Origin: Paludibacteraceae bacterium
Lineage (GTDB): Bacteria; Bacteroidota; Bacteroidia; Bacteroidales; Paludibacteraceae
Reading direction: 5' to 3'
Length of the DNA: 64,000 bases
NCBI GenBank assembly: GCA_017394705.1
Contig: JAFPXH010000006.1
Location: 62,001 to 126,000, forward strand
The notes beneath the pieces were generated by a model. The model had not been told where the DNA came from. It did no database searches and saw only the letters and a list, made by a program, of their open reading frames with translations. This document shows, piece by piece, positions 26,223-33,231 of this stretch. The position numbers and the translations under genes are program-made. Each line of letters starts with the position of its first letter. The stretch's first letter is position 1.

Positions 26223-27179
26223 ATGAAAAAAATACTATATATATTCCTTCTTTGCGCAGTCGCATTGGGAATGGCGTCTTGTGAGGGCGACAAATTCGGT
26301 CCGTCTATCTTTATTGACCCCGTAGAATCTGAAGACGTTTATACGCGTGAGTTTGACCTCTGGCTCAAGAAGCACTACACGGATAAATACAACGTGGATT
26401 TCTTGTACCGTTTGGACGATAACGCTACTGACCCAGACTATAACGTAGTGCCGGTTAGTATCGGTAAGGCCGATACCGTAGCTCACCTCGCATTATACCT
26501 TTGGTATGATGTGTATGACTCCGTAGTCAGTCCTACGTTCCTCAAAGAGTATGGACCTAAGATGATTCAACTCATCGGCTCAGCCATGATCAATGCGGCG
26601 CAAGGCACCGAAAAACTCGGATATGCCGAAGGTGGCAACAAGATTACACTGCTGAAGATTAATAAGATGGAGACCAATAACATAGAGCAGCTCAACGAGT
26701 ATATCTTCAAGACCATGCACCATGAGTTCTCACATATTCTCCATCAGCAGAAGACCTACCCGAAAGAGTTTGGATTGATTACTCCGGAGGATTATGATCC
26801 GAACCGTTGGCAAGACCGCTCGAATCAAGAAGCTTGGCAATTAGGTTATGTCTCTCCTTATGCCAGCAGCCAGACGCGTGAGGACTTCGTAGAGACTATT
26901 GCCAACTACATTGTCAAGACCGACGCCGACTGGCAGAAAATGATAACTACTGCCGGTCCTACAGGTGCTGCATTCATCAACCAGAAATTAGAGATGTGCC
27001 GTACATGGTTGGCAGAGAAATGGCAAATCGATCTCGAGGCAATGCGTGCAGAGGTGCAGAAACGCCAAGCTAATCTGGACTGGGACATGATTATGAGTCT
27101 CGGATTCCTGAATGAACAGCCGGAGAACCCGGACGGCGTTCTGCCTCCTATCTTCTTTGAAAATGGAGAAACTAACTAA
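26223..27179 (+). CDS. Zinc-binding metallopeptidase lipoprotein
   Basis: A 318-residue lipoprotein (lipobox GMASC, Cys20) with the zincin motif HEFSH at 167-171 in MHHEFSHILHQQ. It resembles the putative zinc-binding metallopeptidase family often encoded beside SusCD in Bacteroidales. The third zinc ligand is not certain; the conserved block QEAWQLGYVSPYA and REDFVETIANYI lie downstream, and the acidic residues there could serve. It is probably surface exposed and may release peptides for the SusCD importer. Role in the locus is inferred from family and position. Confidence 0.88.
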   Translation: MKKILYIFLLCAVALGMASCEGDKFGPSIFIDPVESEDVYTREFDLWLKKHYTDKYNVDFLYRLDDNATDPDYNVVPVSIGKADTVAHLALYLWYDVYDSVVSPTFLKEYGPKMIQLIGSAMINAAQGTEKLGYAEGGNKITLLKINKMETNNIEQLNEYIFKTMHHEFSHILHQQKTYPKEFGLITPEDYDPNRWQDRSNQEAWQLGYVSPYASSQTREDFVETIANYIVKTDADWQKMITTAGPTGAAFINQKLEMCRTWLAEKWQIDLEAMRAEVQKRQANLDWDMIMSLGFLNEQPENPDGVLPPIFFENGETN

Positions 27180-27199
27180 ATCATTTAACAGAAGAGATT

Positions 27200-28483
27200 A
27201 TGAAAACTAAATATATATTCATCGGAATAGCGTTGGCGTGCGTCTTAGGTGCATGCAGCCGTGACGAAGAGAGTTTATTCGACAAGAATGCCTCCGAGCG
27301 CGCACAAGAAGCGCTGGATAATGCCAACGAAGTGCTCGTTGCGCCTGAGTTCGGTTGGGAGATGATTTATTTCGCCAACCCAGATTCGAAGGGCTATAAT
27401 ATGATCATGAAGTTCGATAAGGATGGACGCGTGACTGCAACTGCTAAGAACGAGACAACTACGCATAATAGAATCATGACGGACTCTGTAAGTACATGGC
27501 TCGTCAAACTGGACTACGGACCCATTATCTCGTTTGACACCTATAATGATGTGTTCCATGCGTGGGCAGACCCTGGTACCGATGGTGATGGCCTTCTTGG
27601 AGACTATGAGTTCCTTATCCTCCATGCGGATTCCAGTTATGTTAAATTGAAAGGAAAGAAACACAGTGCTTATTGTTATCTCTATCCGTTTAAACCCAAT
27701 AGTACGGTGGAAGAGTATTATACGTCTGTAGAAGCTCTGCAAAAACGCTTAAGCTCTAATGGAAATATATTCCATGTGAAAGCCAATACAGAGGAATATT
27801 TACTCCATTACGATGCGAGCACCGGTCTTTACAATCTCACCTTACCCAATAATGCTCCGAATTCTGAAGAATTAGAGAGTTATCCGGTTGCATTTCAGGA
27901 AAATGGCATTCAATTTATGGTATCTCCGCGTGCTTTGGGCGATGTTCGATTTGATATTAAAGACGGTCAACTGGTAAGCACTAGTTCTGAACTTGTTACA
28001 GCGCCGCTACCAGATTATTTTATTGAGCAAATGCAATTAGCTAAAGGCTCATGGACTATTGACATCACCAAGCATGTTAATGATTCACTCAAACAGGCTG
28101 TTGACTCCGTTACAGAAGCGCTCAAAGAGGCGTATCCCAAAAACAAGAAGAAGGCAGGTGTACAAAGTTTGCGTTTCAAGAAAACAAACGATGTTCTTGC
28201 ACTTGTTATTAATTACATTGGAAACTCCGCAAAGATTGATATAGCTTTCACTTTCAATATCCAAATTCAAAACGGAGGAGTTAAATTAACATACGTAGAG
28301 CCTACTACCGACGCTGCTGCGAATGTATTGACATATTTTCCAACTATAGCAGGCATCCTTAAACAAGTAGAGGGGCACTTTACTATCACTACCAGCGATG
28401 TCCTTAATCCTACATCAGGATTATATATGATTGACAGTTCCAATTCCGAGAAATGGTTTGACATGACCGGAAAGACTGAATAA
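27200..28483 (+). CDS. DUF4302-family lipoprotein
   Basis: A 427-residue lipoprotein (lipobox LGAC, Cys19) followed at once by SRDEES, which fits the acidic lipoprotein export signal that sends Bacteroidetes lipoproteins to the cell surface. The N-terminal half (EFGWEMIYFANPDSKGYNM, MKFDKDGRVT) matches DUF4302, a family found with SusCD and metallopeptidase genes; its biochemical role is unknown. It lies 20 nt after the metallopeptidase gene in the same operon. A ligand-binding or accessory role is a guess. Confidence 0.85.
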   Translation: MKTKYIFIGIALACVLGACSRDEESLFDKNASERAQEALDNANEVLVAPEFGWEMIYFANPDSKGYNMIMKFDKDGRVTATAKNETTTHNRIMTDSVSTWLVKLDYGPIISFDTYNDVFHAWADPGTDGDGLLGDYEFLILHADSSYVKLKGKKHSAYCYLYPFKPNSTVEEYYTSVEALQKRLSSNGNIFHVKANTEEYLLHYDASTGLYNLTLPNNAPNSEELESYPVAFQENGIQFMVSPRALGDVRFDIKDGQLVSTSSELVTAPLPDYFIEQMQLAKGSWTIDITKHVNDSLKQAVDSVTEALKEAYPKNKKKAGVQSLRFKKTNDVLALVINYIGNSAKIDIAFTFNIQIQNGGVKLTYVEPTTDAAANVLTYFPTIAGILKQVEGHFTITTSDVLNPTSGLYMIDSSNSEKWFDMTGKTE

Positions 28484-28521
28484 AACAACCACATTATTCA
28501 TCTATTTAAATTATTAAAGGT

Positions 28522-30174
28522 ATGAAAAAAATTACACTCCTTGTATGCGCATTAGCAACAGTTGCTACTGCGTTTGCAACTACTCGGAGAGCGTACCAAA
28601 CGGTTAACGCTTCCCGCAGTATCAAAATGAACGAGGTTAAAATCGAACCGGTTAAACCTGCTTCTTTTAAAAACGTTGAAGAAATTCAGGACGAAAGCAA
28701 CCCTCTGCTTTGGGTCCGCTCCTACGCTCCGAATGCATTTCACTACGGTTCTAACAGCAACGGTGCGTTCTATTACACACCGGCATGGTATGTAACTCCG
28801 TACATGGAATCTCTCAAGCTCTACAATGTAGCAGGTCTCAAGAGTTCTTGGATTCTGAATGATGCAGATTCTACCGTTCTGGCCTCCGATGCGGCTTCTT
28901 ATGCTCTTCCGTTGGAGAATGGTATCGGTTATTACTACGGATTGGCACCATTGATGCGTACTCCGGCTATCCCCGGCACAGACAAAGACACTATTGTTCC
29001 TGACTATCAGTATGGTAAGGGTGCAATAGTAGACTGGGCGTCTGTTGCAGGCAAAGCCCCTGAAGAGTTGGAGGATTACAAAGGCGTTATTAATGCAGAT
29101 CCGTATTTTAATCCGATGACTCTCTGTAATATCTACACAGAGGATACAGTATGCCCCTATTTCCCGTTTGATTACGGAACATTTGGTGCATCAGCTGGTG
29201 GAGATTATTGGTATGGTACGAAACGTACGAATAATTACACTTCAACTACCGAAGAAATAAAATATTTTGATACTATCGCTGTGTTCATTTCGAATCCCGG
29301 TGTAATGTATATAGATAATATTAAAGTCGGTGTGTGGACCAGAGCCAAATCCGGCGCTGATATGTTCCCGGATGAGAACGACCATGTTCGTCTAACCATC
29401 TATCCTTTGGATGCAAAGGGCAATCCAGACTGGGCTAATCCTCTTGCAAGTTCTAAAGCCGGTATTAATGAGTTGGCGTCTGGTAGTACATGGACTGATT
29501 TCTTGAAATTCAACTTCTTGGAAGAGGATCCATTTGTTCCCGGCAATTTTGACACCATTCCTGCCATTGTAGAGGGCGATTTTGCTATTGTATTTGATGA
29601 GTTCAATGATGGAACTGCAGCTTTTGGTTTCTTGAGTGACGGATATAGCGACTACGACAATGTTTCTCAAACCTACTTCTATTTTTATTATCCGGCTTAC
29701 GGACGAATTGTATCTACCCAGGCTTACATGACTCCTGCAAACCTATTAGTTAACATTGTTGGTTTCATGCCGACTGTTGTTAACGCTCCTGAAGTAGTAG
29801 AGTTTAAGAAAGGCGAAGCCCTTACACAAGAGATTGTTCTCCAAACCAACACATGGGCTGAAGATTACGACATCGAGTTAGATGATTGGATTAGCGTTGA
29901 CGCAGAGACCGTTTACGATGAGAACGGAGATCATGCATATGCCGTTAAGTTAACGATTACTGTAGAAGCAAGCGAAGAGGCTCGTCTTGGCCAAATTGAC
30001 ATTGAAGCTACCGGTTACAACTTCTCTATCAAAGTTAATCAGAACGAGTACGCTCAAGCTATTGACAATGTTGACTTCAAGCACGATGGTAAGAACTACA
30101 ATGTTCTTGGTATCGAAGTTAACGATGACTACAAGGGCGTTATCATCCGCAACGGTGAGAAATTTATCCGCTAA
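28522..30174 (+). CDS. Secreted protein with C-terminal tail, last gene of SusCD operon
   Basis: The 550-residue product has a Sec signal peptide (MKKITLLVCALATVATAFA) and no lipobox. The body is beta-rich without a motif I recognise; a domain at about 420-510 (from APEVVEFKKGE to the NQNE boundary) looks Ig-like or BACON-like. The last 40 residues (DGKNYNVLGIEVNDDYKG, then IIRNGEKFIR) resemble the short C-terminal tails of secreted Bacteroidales proteins, possibly a type IX secretion signal. It would then be secreted across the outer membrane and act with the SusCD lipoproteins. It is the promoter-distal gene, followed by a strong terminator. Confidence 0.8.
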   Translation: MKKITLLVCALATVATAFATTRRAYQTVNASRSIKMNEVKIEPVKPASFKNVEEIQDESNPLLWVRSYAPNAFHYGSNSNGAFYYTPAWYVTPYMESLKLYNVAGLKSSWILNDADSTVLASDAASYALPLENGIGYYYGLAPLMRTPAIPGTDKDTIVPDYQYGKGAIVDWASVAGKAPEELEDYKGVINADPYFNPMTLCNIYTEDTVCPYFPFDYGTFGASAGGDYWYGTKRTNNYTSTTEEIKYFDTIAVFISNPGVMYIDNIKVGVWTRAKSGADMFPDENDHVRLTIYPLDAKGNPDWANPLASSKAGINELASGSTWTDFLKFNFLEEDPFVPGNFDTIPAIVEGDFAIVFDEFNDGTAAFGFLSDGYSDYDNVSQTYFYFYYPAYGRIVSTQAYMTPANLLVNIVGFMPTVVNAPEVVEFKKGEALTQEIVLQTNTWAEDYDIELDDWISVDAETVYDENGDHAYAVKLTITVEASEEARLGQIDIEATGYNFSIKVNQNEYAQAIDNVDFKHDGKNYNVLGIEVNDDYKGVIIRNGEKFIR

Positions 30175-30234
30175 TTATTAACCCAACGGTTAAACAATAG
30201 GAATTATATTTCGACGCAAGATAATCTCTTGCAG

Positions 30235-30272
30235 AGCAGTCCGCTTCGGCGGGCTGCTTTTTTTATTTTTCT
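30235..30272 (+). terminator. Rho-independent terminator of the SusCD operon
   Basis: A 10-bp stem (AGCAGTCCGC / GCGGGCTGCT) with a TTCG tetraloop (30235-30258) is followed by a T-run. It lies about 60 nt after the last stop of the operon. Confidence 0.9.
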
Positions 30273-30600
30273 TTTAAGCTTTCAAAAACCATGTAGGAAA
30301 GTTAGAATGTTCCACGCATTTTAGTACGACATTACTCCGATAAAACCTCGTTCGTGGAACAATTTCAATTTAAGGTTTTGAACTGAAGTCTCCCGGTTGT
30401 TAATTATAAAGAAAAAACATTATACCCCTCCGTTGTTTACTACCAATTGTACATTGCAAATGACAAACGGCAAATGACAAATTATACATCCTCCATTTTA
30501 CCCCACTTTTTATTAAAATGTTAATAACTCTTACAATTCATTGATTTTCTACACATCTAAGCAACCTGCTATATGTAAAAACACTGTTAACAAAACAATT
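30273..30600. other. Gene-free spacer with inverted TGTTCCACG and repeat
   Basis: No gene is seen. TGTTCCACG (30308-30316) and its inverse CGTGGAACA (30353-30361) flank 36 nt; together they look like the two halves of a ParB site pulled apart. Heptad repeats of AAATGAC/AAACGGC type lie at 30441-30486. Confidence 0.5.
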
Positions 30601-30614
30601 GAAAATTTTTTTTG

Positions 30615-30655
30615 TGGGGAAATGTGGTGAATATCAAATATTTTTCGTATCTTTG
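30615..30655 (+). promoter_or_regulatory. mraZ promoter with MraZ box
   Basis: TATCTTTG (30648-30655) is a good -7 element. Instead of TTTG at -33 there are two direct repeats, TGGGG (30615-30619) and TGGTG (30625-30629), spaced 10 nt apart. MraZ proteins are known to bind TGGGN repeats with 5-nt gaps upstream of their own operon, so this is probably the autoregulatory site of the dcw cluster. Confidence 0.6.
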
Positions 30656-30718
30656 CAGCGACTTTTTAATTAACAAAATATTTTTGACATTTTTTGTAAG
30701 CGAAGCGCATTTTTGTAA

Positions 30719-30855
30719 GCATCCGAAGAAAGGGCAGTTACCTCCTATGGAGGTGCGGTACGATGCTCTAACGAGCACGTAAAGTTTACTTTTAAGAGCG
30801 CGGTGGGGCGCGGAACGCGGGAGGCCGGCTAAGGCCTGTGACCTTTCCCGGATGC
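30719..30855 (+). ncRNA. Predicted structured RNA leader upstream of mraZ
   Basis: GCATCCG (30719-30725) pairs with CGGATGC (30849-30855), and inside it AAAGG (30729-30733) with CCTTT (30842-30846). Enclosed hairpins are ACCTCC-TAT-GGAGGT (30740-30754), TGCTC-TAAC-GAGCA (30764-30777), AAAG-TTTA-CTTT and AGGCC-GGCTA-(A)GGCCT (30822-30837). The block is GC-rich amid AT-rich DNA and is transcribed from the promoter at 30648. I do not recognise a known riboswitch or 6S/SRP class. It could be a cis-acting leader of the dcw operon or a separate small RNA. Confidence 0.5.
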
Positions 30856-30942
30856 GCGTTTTTGATTTACTCTTTTTTGGTTTATATCGGCGTATGCCGG
30901 GTTTATCTAGGTTTATTTACTTATTAATGAATAATTAGATAC

Positions 30943-31395
30943 ATGAGTACTTTTGTTGGAAATATAGAAGGACGGTTGGATGAGAAAGGACGCATCTTTA
31001 TTCCTGCTGCGTACCGCCGTATTCTTTCCGAGGCAGAGTCGAAACGCATCGTCATGCGCCGTGATACAGACAATGAGTGTCTGATGTTCTACCCGGAAGC
31101 CGTGTGGAATGAGAAAGTGGAGACGCTCCGCGCCGCTCTGGATGAGTGGAATCCCGAGGATCAACTGATTCTTATGCAGTTCATGGCTGACGCTGAATAT
31201 ATGGAGCTCGACGGCCAGGGACGTATTTTACTGCAGAAGAAAAACCTGGAAACCATCGGCGCACAGAGCGACGTGCTCTTCGTCGGAATGCTTAACCGCT
31301 TCGCGCTGTGGGCTCCGGAGACGTTCGCCGCCAAACGTCTCAGTCAAACCGAATTGGCTGCAAGATTGCGTGCAAAGATGAGCCGAAACAATTGA
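30943..31395 (+). CDS. mraZ: Transcriptional regulator MraZ
   Basis: The 150-residue protein has two SpoVT/AbrB-like swapped-hairpin halves (FVGNIEGRLDEKGRIFIPAAYR and YMELDGQGRILLQKKNLE, quoted in part) and is the first gene of the division and cell-wall cluster. MraZ binds its own promoter and adjusts dcw transcription; a candidate box lies at 30615-30629. The start at 30943 (MSTFVGN) matches family. Its stop codon lies inside the left heptad repeat of the element that holds the next gene. Confidence 0.95.
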   Translation: MSTFVGNIEGRLDEKGRIFIPAAYRRILSEAESKRIVMRRDTDNECLMFYPEAVWNEKVETLRAALDEWNPEDQLILMQFMADAEYMELDGQGRILLQKKNLETIGAQSDVLFVGMLNRFALWAPETFAAKRLSQTELAARLRAKMSRNN

Positions 31396-31910
31396 CAATT
31401 CACAATGTACAATTAACAAAGGGCAACAAGAATATGTACGGACTTGGGATTTTAGGCGATAAAATAGAGGCTTTTACCAAACGCATCGTGAAAGCTACTA
31501 AATTTATTAAGGACAAAAAGGAGTACAGCCTTGCGGACCAATTCTTCCGTAGCGGCACCTCTATTGGTGCTAATTGTAGCGAAGCGGTTAGCGCGGTGTC
31601 CAAAGCAGATTTTGCGAACAAATTAAGTATTGCCCTAAAAGAAGCTAACGAGACCTGTCACTGGATTGAAGTTGCTCATGCTGCAGAACTATTCGATGAA
31701 AGTACGTACAATTCCATGAAGGAAGATGCGGTTGAGATATGTAAGTTATTAACATCTATAATAAAAAACGTACGTGCGAACATAGACAACGCTAGGAAGA
31801 ATTAGGCAGAGAACCTGTTCGGCACAAACTTACTAAACATGCACCTTCTATCAAAATAGTACAAAACCTGCTAGAACGCTTTGTAAATTGTTAATTGATA
31901 ATTGTTAATT
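31390..31910 (+). mobile_element. Palindrome-ended element enclosing a four-helix-bundle gene (E2)
   Basis: The left end (31390-31424, CAATTGA/CAATTCA/CAATGTA/CAATTAA 7-mers then CAAAGGGC) and the right end (31876-31910) are inverted copies matching at about 27 of 35 positions. They enclose the gene at 31434-31805. The right 90 nt also match the right two thirds of the gene-less element at 17554-17688. The layout, a protein gene inside a stem formed by complementary ends, recalls the intervening sequences of bacterial 23S rRNA, here placed between mraZ and rsmH. No transposase is present. Mobility is inferred from the dispersed copies. Confidence 0.55.
31434..31805 (+). CDS. Four-helix-bundle protein, 23S rRNA intervening-sequence (S23) family
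   Basis: The 123-residue protein is predicted to be all helical, with the family pattern FRSGTSIGANCSEA and ALKEANETCHWIEV, and matches the four-helix-bundle proteins first seen inside 23S rRNA intervening sequences. Related proteins (Avd) bind nucleic acid in diversity-generating retroelements, but no reverse transcriptase or template repeat is here. The biochemical role is unknown. I chose the ATG at 31434 (MYGLGILGDKIEAF); the frame extends upstream but only through the repeat and mraZ. It splits mraZ from rsmH and is flanked by inverted repeats. Confidence 0.88.
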   Translation: MYGLGILGDKIEAFTKRIVKATKFIKDKKEYSLADQFFRSGTSIGANCSEAVSAVSKADFANKLSIALKEANETCHWIEVAHAAELFDESTYNSMKEDAVEICKLLTSIIKNVRANIDNARKN

Positions 31911-32903
31911 ATGCCAGACGCCTATCATATACCGGCCATGCTAAAAGAGACCATCGAAGGCTTGAACATCAAGCCCGGTGGGGTGTATGTGGATGTCACT
32001 TTCGGAGGAGGAGGACATAGTCGCGCAATTCTTGAGAAATTAGCCTCTCCCTACCCATCCCCTGAAGGGAAGGGAGAAAAGGGAATGTTGTTTTCTTTCG
32101 ACCAAGATATTGAGGCCTACGAGAACGCGCAAGCACAGATGGCCAATGGCAAATGGCAAATGGCAAATGATTCTTGGACATTTGTGCATAGTAATTTTCG
32201 ATATCTAAGGAACTGGATGGATTATTATGATGTGCCGGAGATTGACGGCATTCTGGCAGACCTCGGCGTCAGTTTCCACCATTTCGACTGCCCGGAACGC
32301 GGTTTCTCTTTCCGGTTCAGCGCACCGCTTGACATGCGTATGAACCAGACATCCAAACGCACAGCCGCAGACATCGTTAACAGTTACAGCGAAGAAGAAC
32401 TGGCGCAACTCTTTTATCTATACGGTGAACTGAAGAACGGCCGGCAGATAGCGCGTGCCATCTGCAAAGCGCGCACAGACAAACGCATCGAGCGCACTGA
32501 AGACCTTGTAAAGATAGCCTTCCCCCATCCCCTCCCTGAAAGGAGGGGGGATGAGATCGAAGTTCCAACAAATGCCAAGAAAGACTTGGCCCGCCTCTTC
32601 CAAGCCCTGCGTATCGAGGTCAACGATGAGATGGGAGCCCTGCGCGAGATGCTTCTCGCCGCGAGAGACCTTCTCAAACCGGGCGGACGCATCGCTATTC
32701 TTACCTACCACTCGCTCGAAGACCGACTTGTAAAGAATTTCCTGAGAAGCGGCAACCTCGAAGGCACAATAGAGAAAGATTTCTACGGGAATAACCTCAG
32801 TCCTTTCACGCTTATCGAGAAAGGTCGCGAGGCCTCTGCCGAAGAAATAGAACGTAACCCGCGCGCCCGCAGCGCCAAACTGCGCGTAGCAGAGAAAAAA
32901 TAA
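31911..32903 (+). CDS. rsmH: 16S rRNA (cytosine(1402)-N(4))-methyltransferase RsmH
   Basis: The 330-residue enzyme methylates C1402 in the ribosomal P site. It has the SAM-binding VYVDVTFGGGGHSRAIL, ADLGVSFHHFDCPERGFSF, and the C-terminal LTYHSLEDRLVKNF and NPRARSAKLRVAEK blocks. The start at 31911 (MPDAYHIPAMLKE) matches family and directly follows the right end of the element. Three stretches are repeat-derived: about 45-60 (YPSPEGKGEKG, from a palindromic CCCATCCCCTGAAGGGAAGGG), about 75-88 (QMANGKWQMAND, from GGCAAAT 7-mers) and about 203-214 (FPHPLPERRGDE, again from a CCCCTCC palindrome). ftsL overlaps its stop by 1 nt. Confidence 0.95.
   Translation: MPDAYHIPAMLKETIEGLNIKPGGVYVDVTFGGGGHSRAILEKLASPYPSPEGKGEKGMLFSFDQDIEAYENAQAQMANGKWQMANDSWTFVHSNFRYLRNWMDYYDVPEIDGILADLGVSFHHFDCPERGFSFRFSAPLDMRMNQTSKRTAADIVNSYSEEELAQLFYLYGELKNGRQIARAICKARTDKRIERTEDLVKIAFPHPLPERRGDEIEVPTNAKKDLARLFQALRIEVNDEMGALREMLLAARDLLKPGGRIAILTYHSLEDRLVKNFLRSGNLEGTIEKDFYGNNLSPFTLIEKGREASAEEIERNPRARSAKLRVAEKK
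32045..32090. repeat. Palindromic C/G-run repeat inside rsmH (copy 1)
   Basis: CCCATCCCCT-GAA-GGGAAGGG forms an inverted repeat and stays in frame. A second copy of the same family is at 32521-32555. Confidence 0.7.
32129..32170. repeat. Heptad tandem repeat inside rsmH
   Basis: Four GGCAAAT-type 7-mers in a row encode QMANGKWQMAND in the region after the SAM-binding loop. They match the type of 7-mers seen at 2205-2625. Confidence 0.8.
32521..32555. repeat. Palindromic C/G-run repeat inside rsmH (copy 2)
   Basis: CCCATCCCCTCCC and its inverse GGAGGGGGGATG pair around TGAAA; in frame, encoding FPHPLPERRGDE. It resembles REP-like palindromes usually found between genes. Confidence 0.7.
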
Positions 32904-33220
32904 TGGCCGACGCACACGACATACAATCCTGGCTCAACGGTGACAAACTGCGCAGCCAAAAAATCAGAGAGCAATACCCTTTGATTGCCCTTATCGTGTG
33001 TCTCATCTTCATCTACATCCTCATGGGCTATCAGTCTGCCAAGCAGCAACACCGCCTAACGGACACCAAGAAAGAGATGCTTGATGCCAAGTTCCGCTAC
33101 ATGACCATCAGTGCCCAACTGACTAATACCACCCGGCAGTCACAGATTGTTGAAGCACTGGAAGAGCGAGGAAGTGCACTCCGGGAAAACCGCATACCAC
33201 CCACTAAGATTGATAATTGA
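32903..33220 (+). CDS. ftsL: FtsL-like cell division protein
   Basis: A 105-residue bitopic membrane protein: a short cytoplasmic N terminus, one membrane helix (about 26-44, YPLIALIVCLIFIYILMG) and a periplasmic helical stretch with heptad-like spacing. The family is weakly conserved; size, topology and position between rsmH and ftsI identify it. It would bridge FtsB/FtsQ to FtsWI at the septum. Its ATG overlaps the rsmH stop (TAATG), so translation is coupled. Confidence 0.85.
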   Translation: MADAHDIQSWLNGDKLRSQKIREQYPLIALIVCLIFIYILMGYQSAKQQHRLTDTKKEMLDAKFRYMTISAQLTNTTRQSQIVEALEERGSALRENRIPPTKIDN

Positions 33221-33231
33221 TAACTAAACAG

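Noticed and set aside
21103..30174. Polysaccharide utilisation locus for a glycan
   Set aside because: SusCD is present but no glycoside hydrolase, lyase or sensor gene; calling it a glycan locus would go beyond the sequence.
31434..31805. Diversity-generating retroelement (Avd-like four-helix bundle)
   Set aside because: No reverse transcriptase, template repeat or variable-protein gene is in the neighbourhood.
31434..31805. Toxin-antitoxin gene
   Set aside because: It is a single gene without a partner, and the family match is to S23-type proteins.
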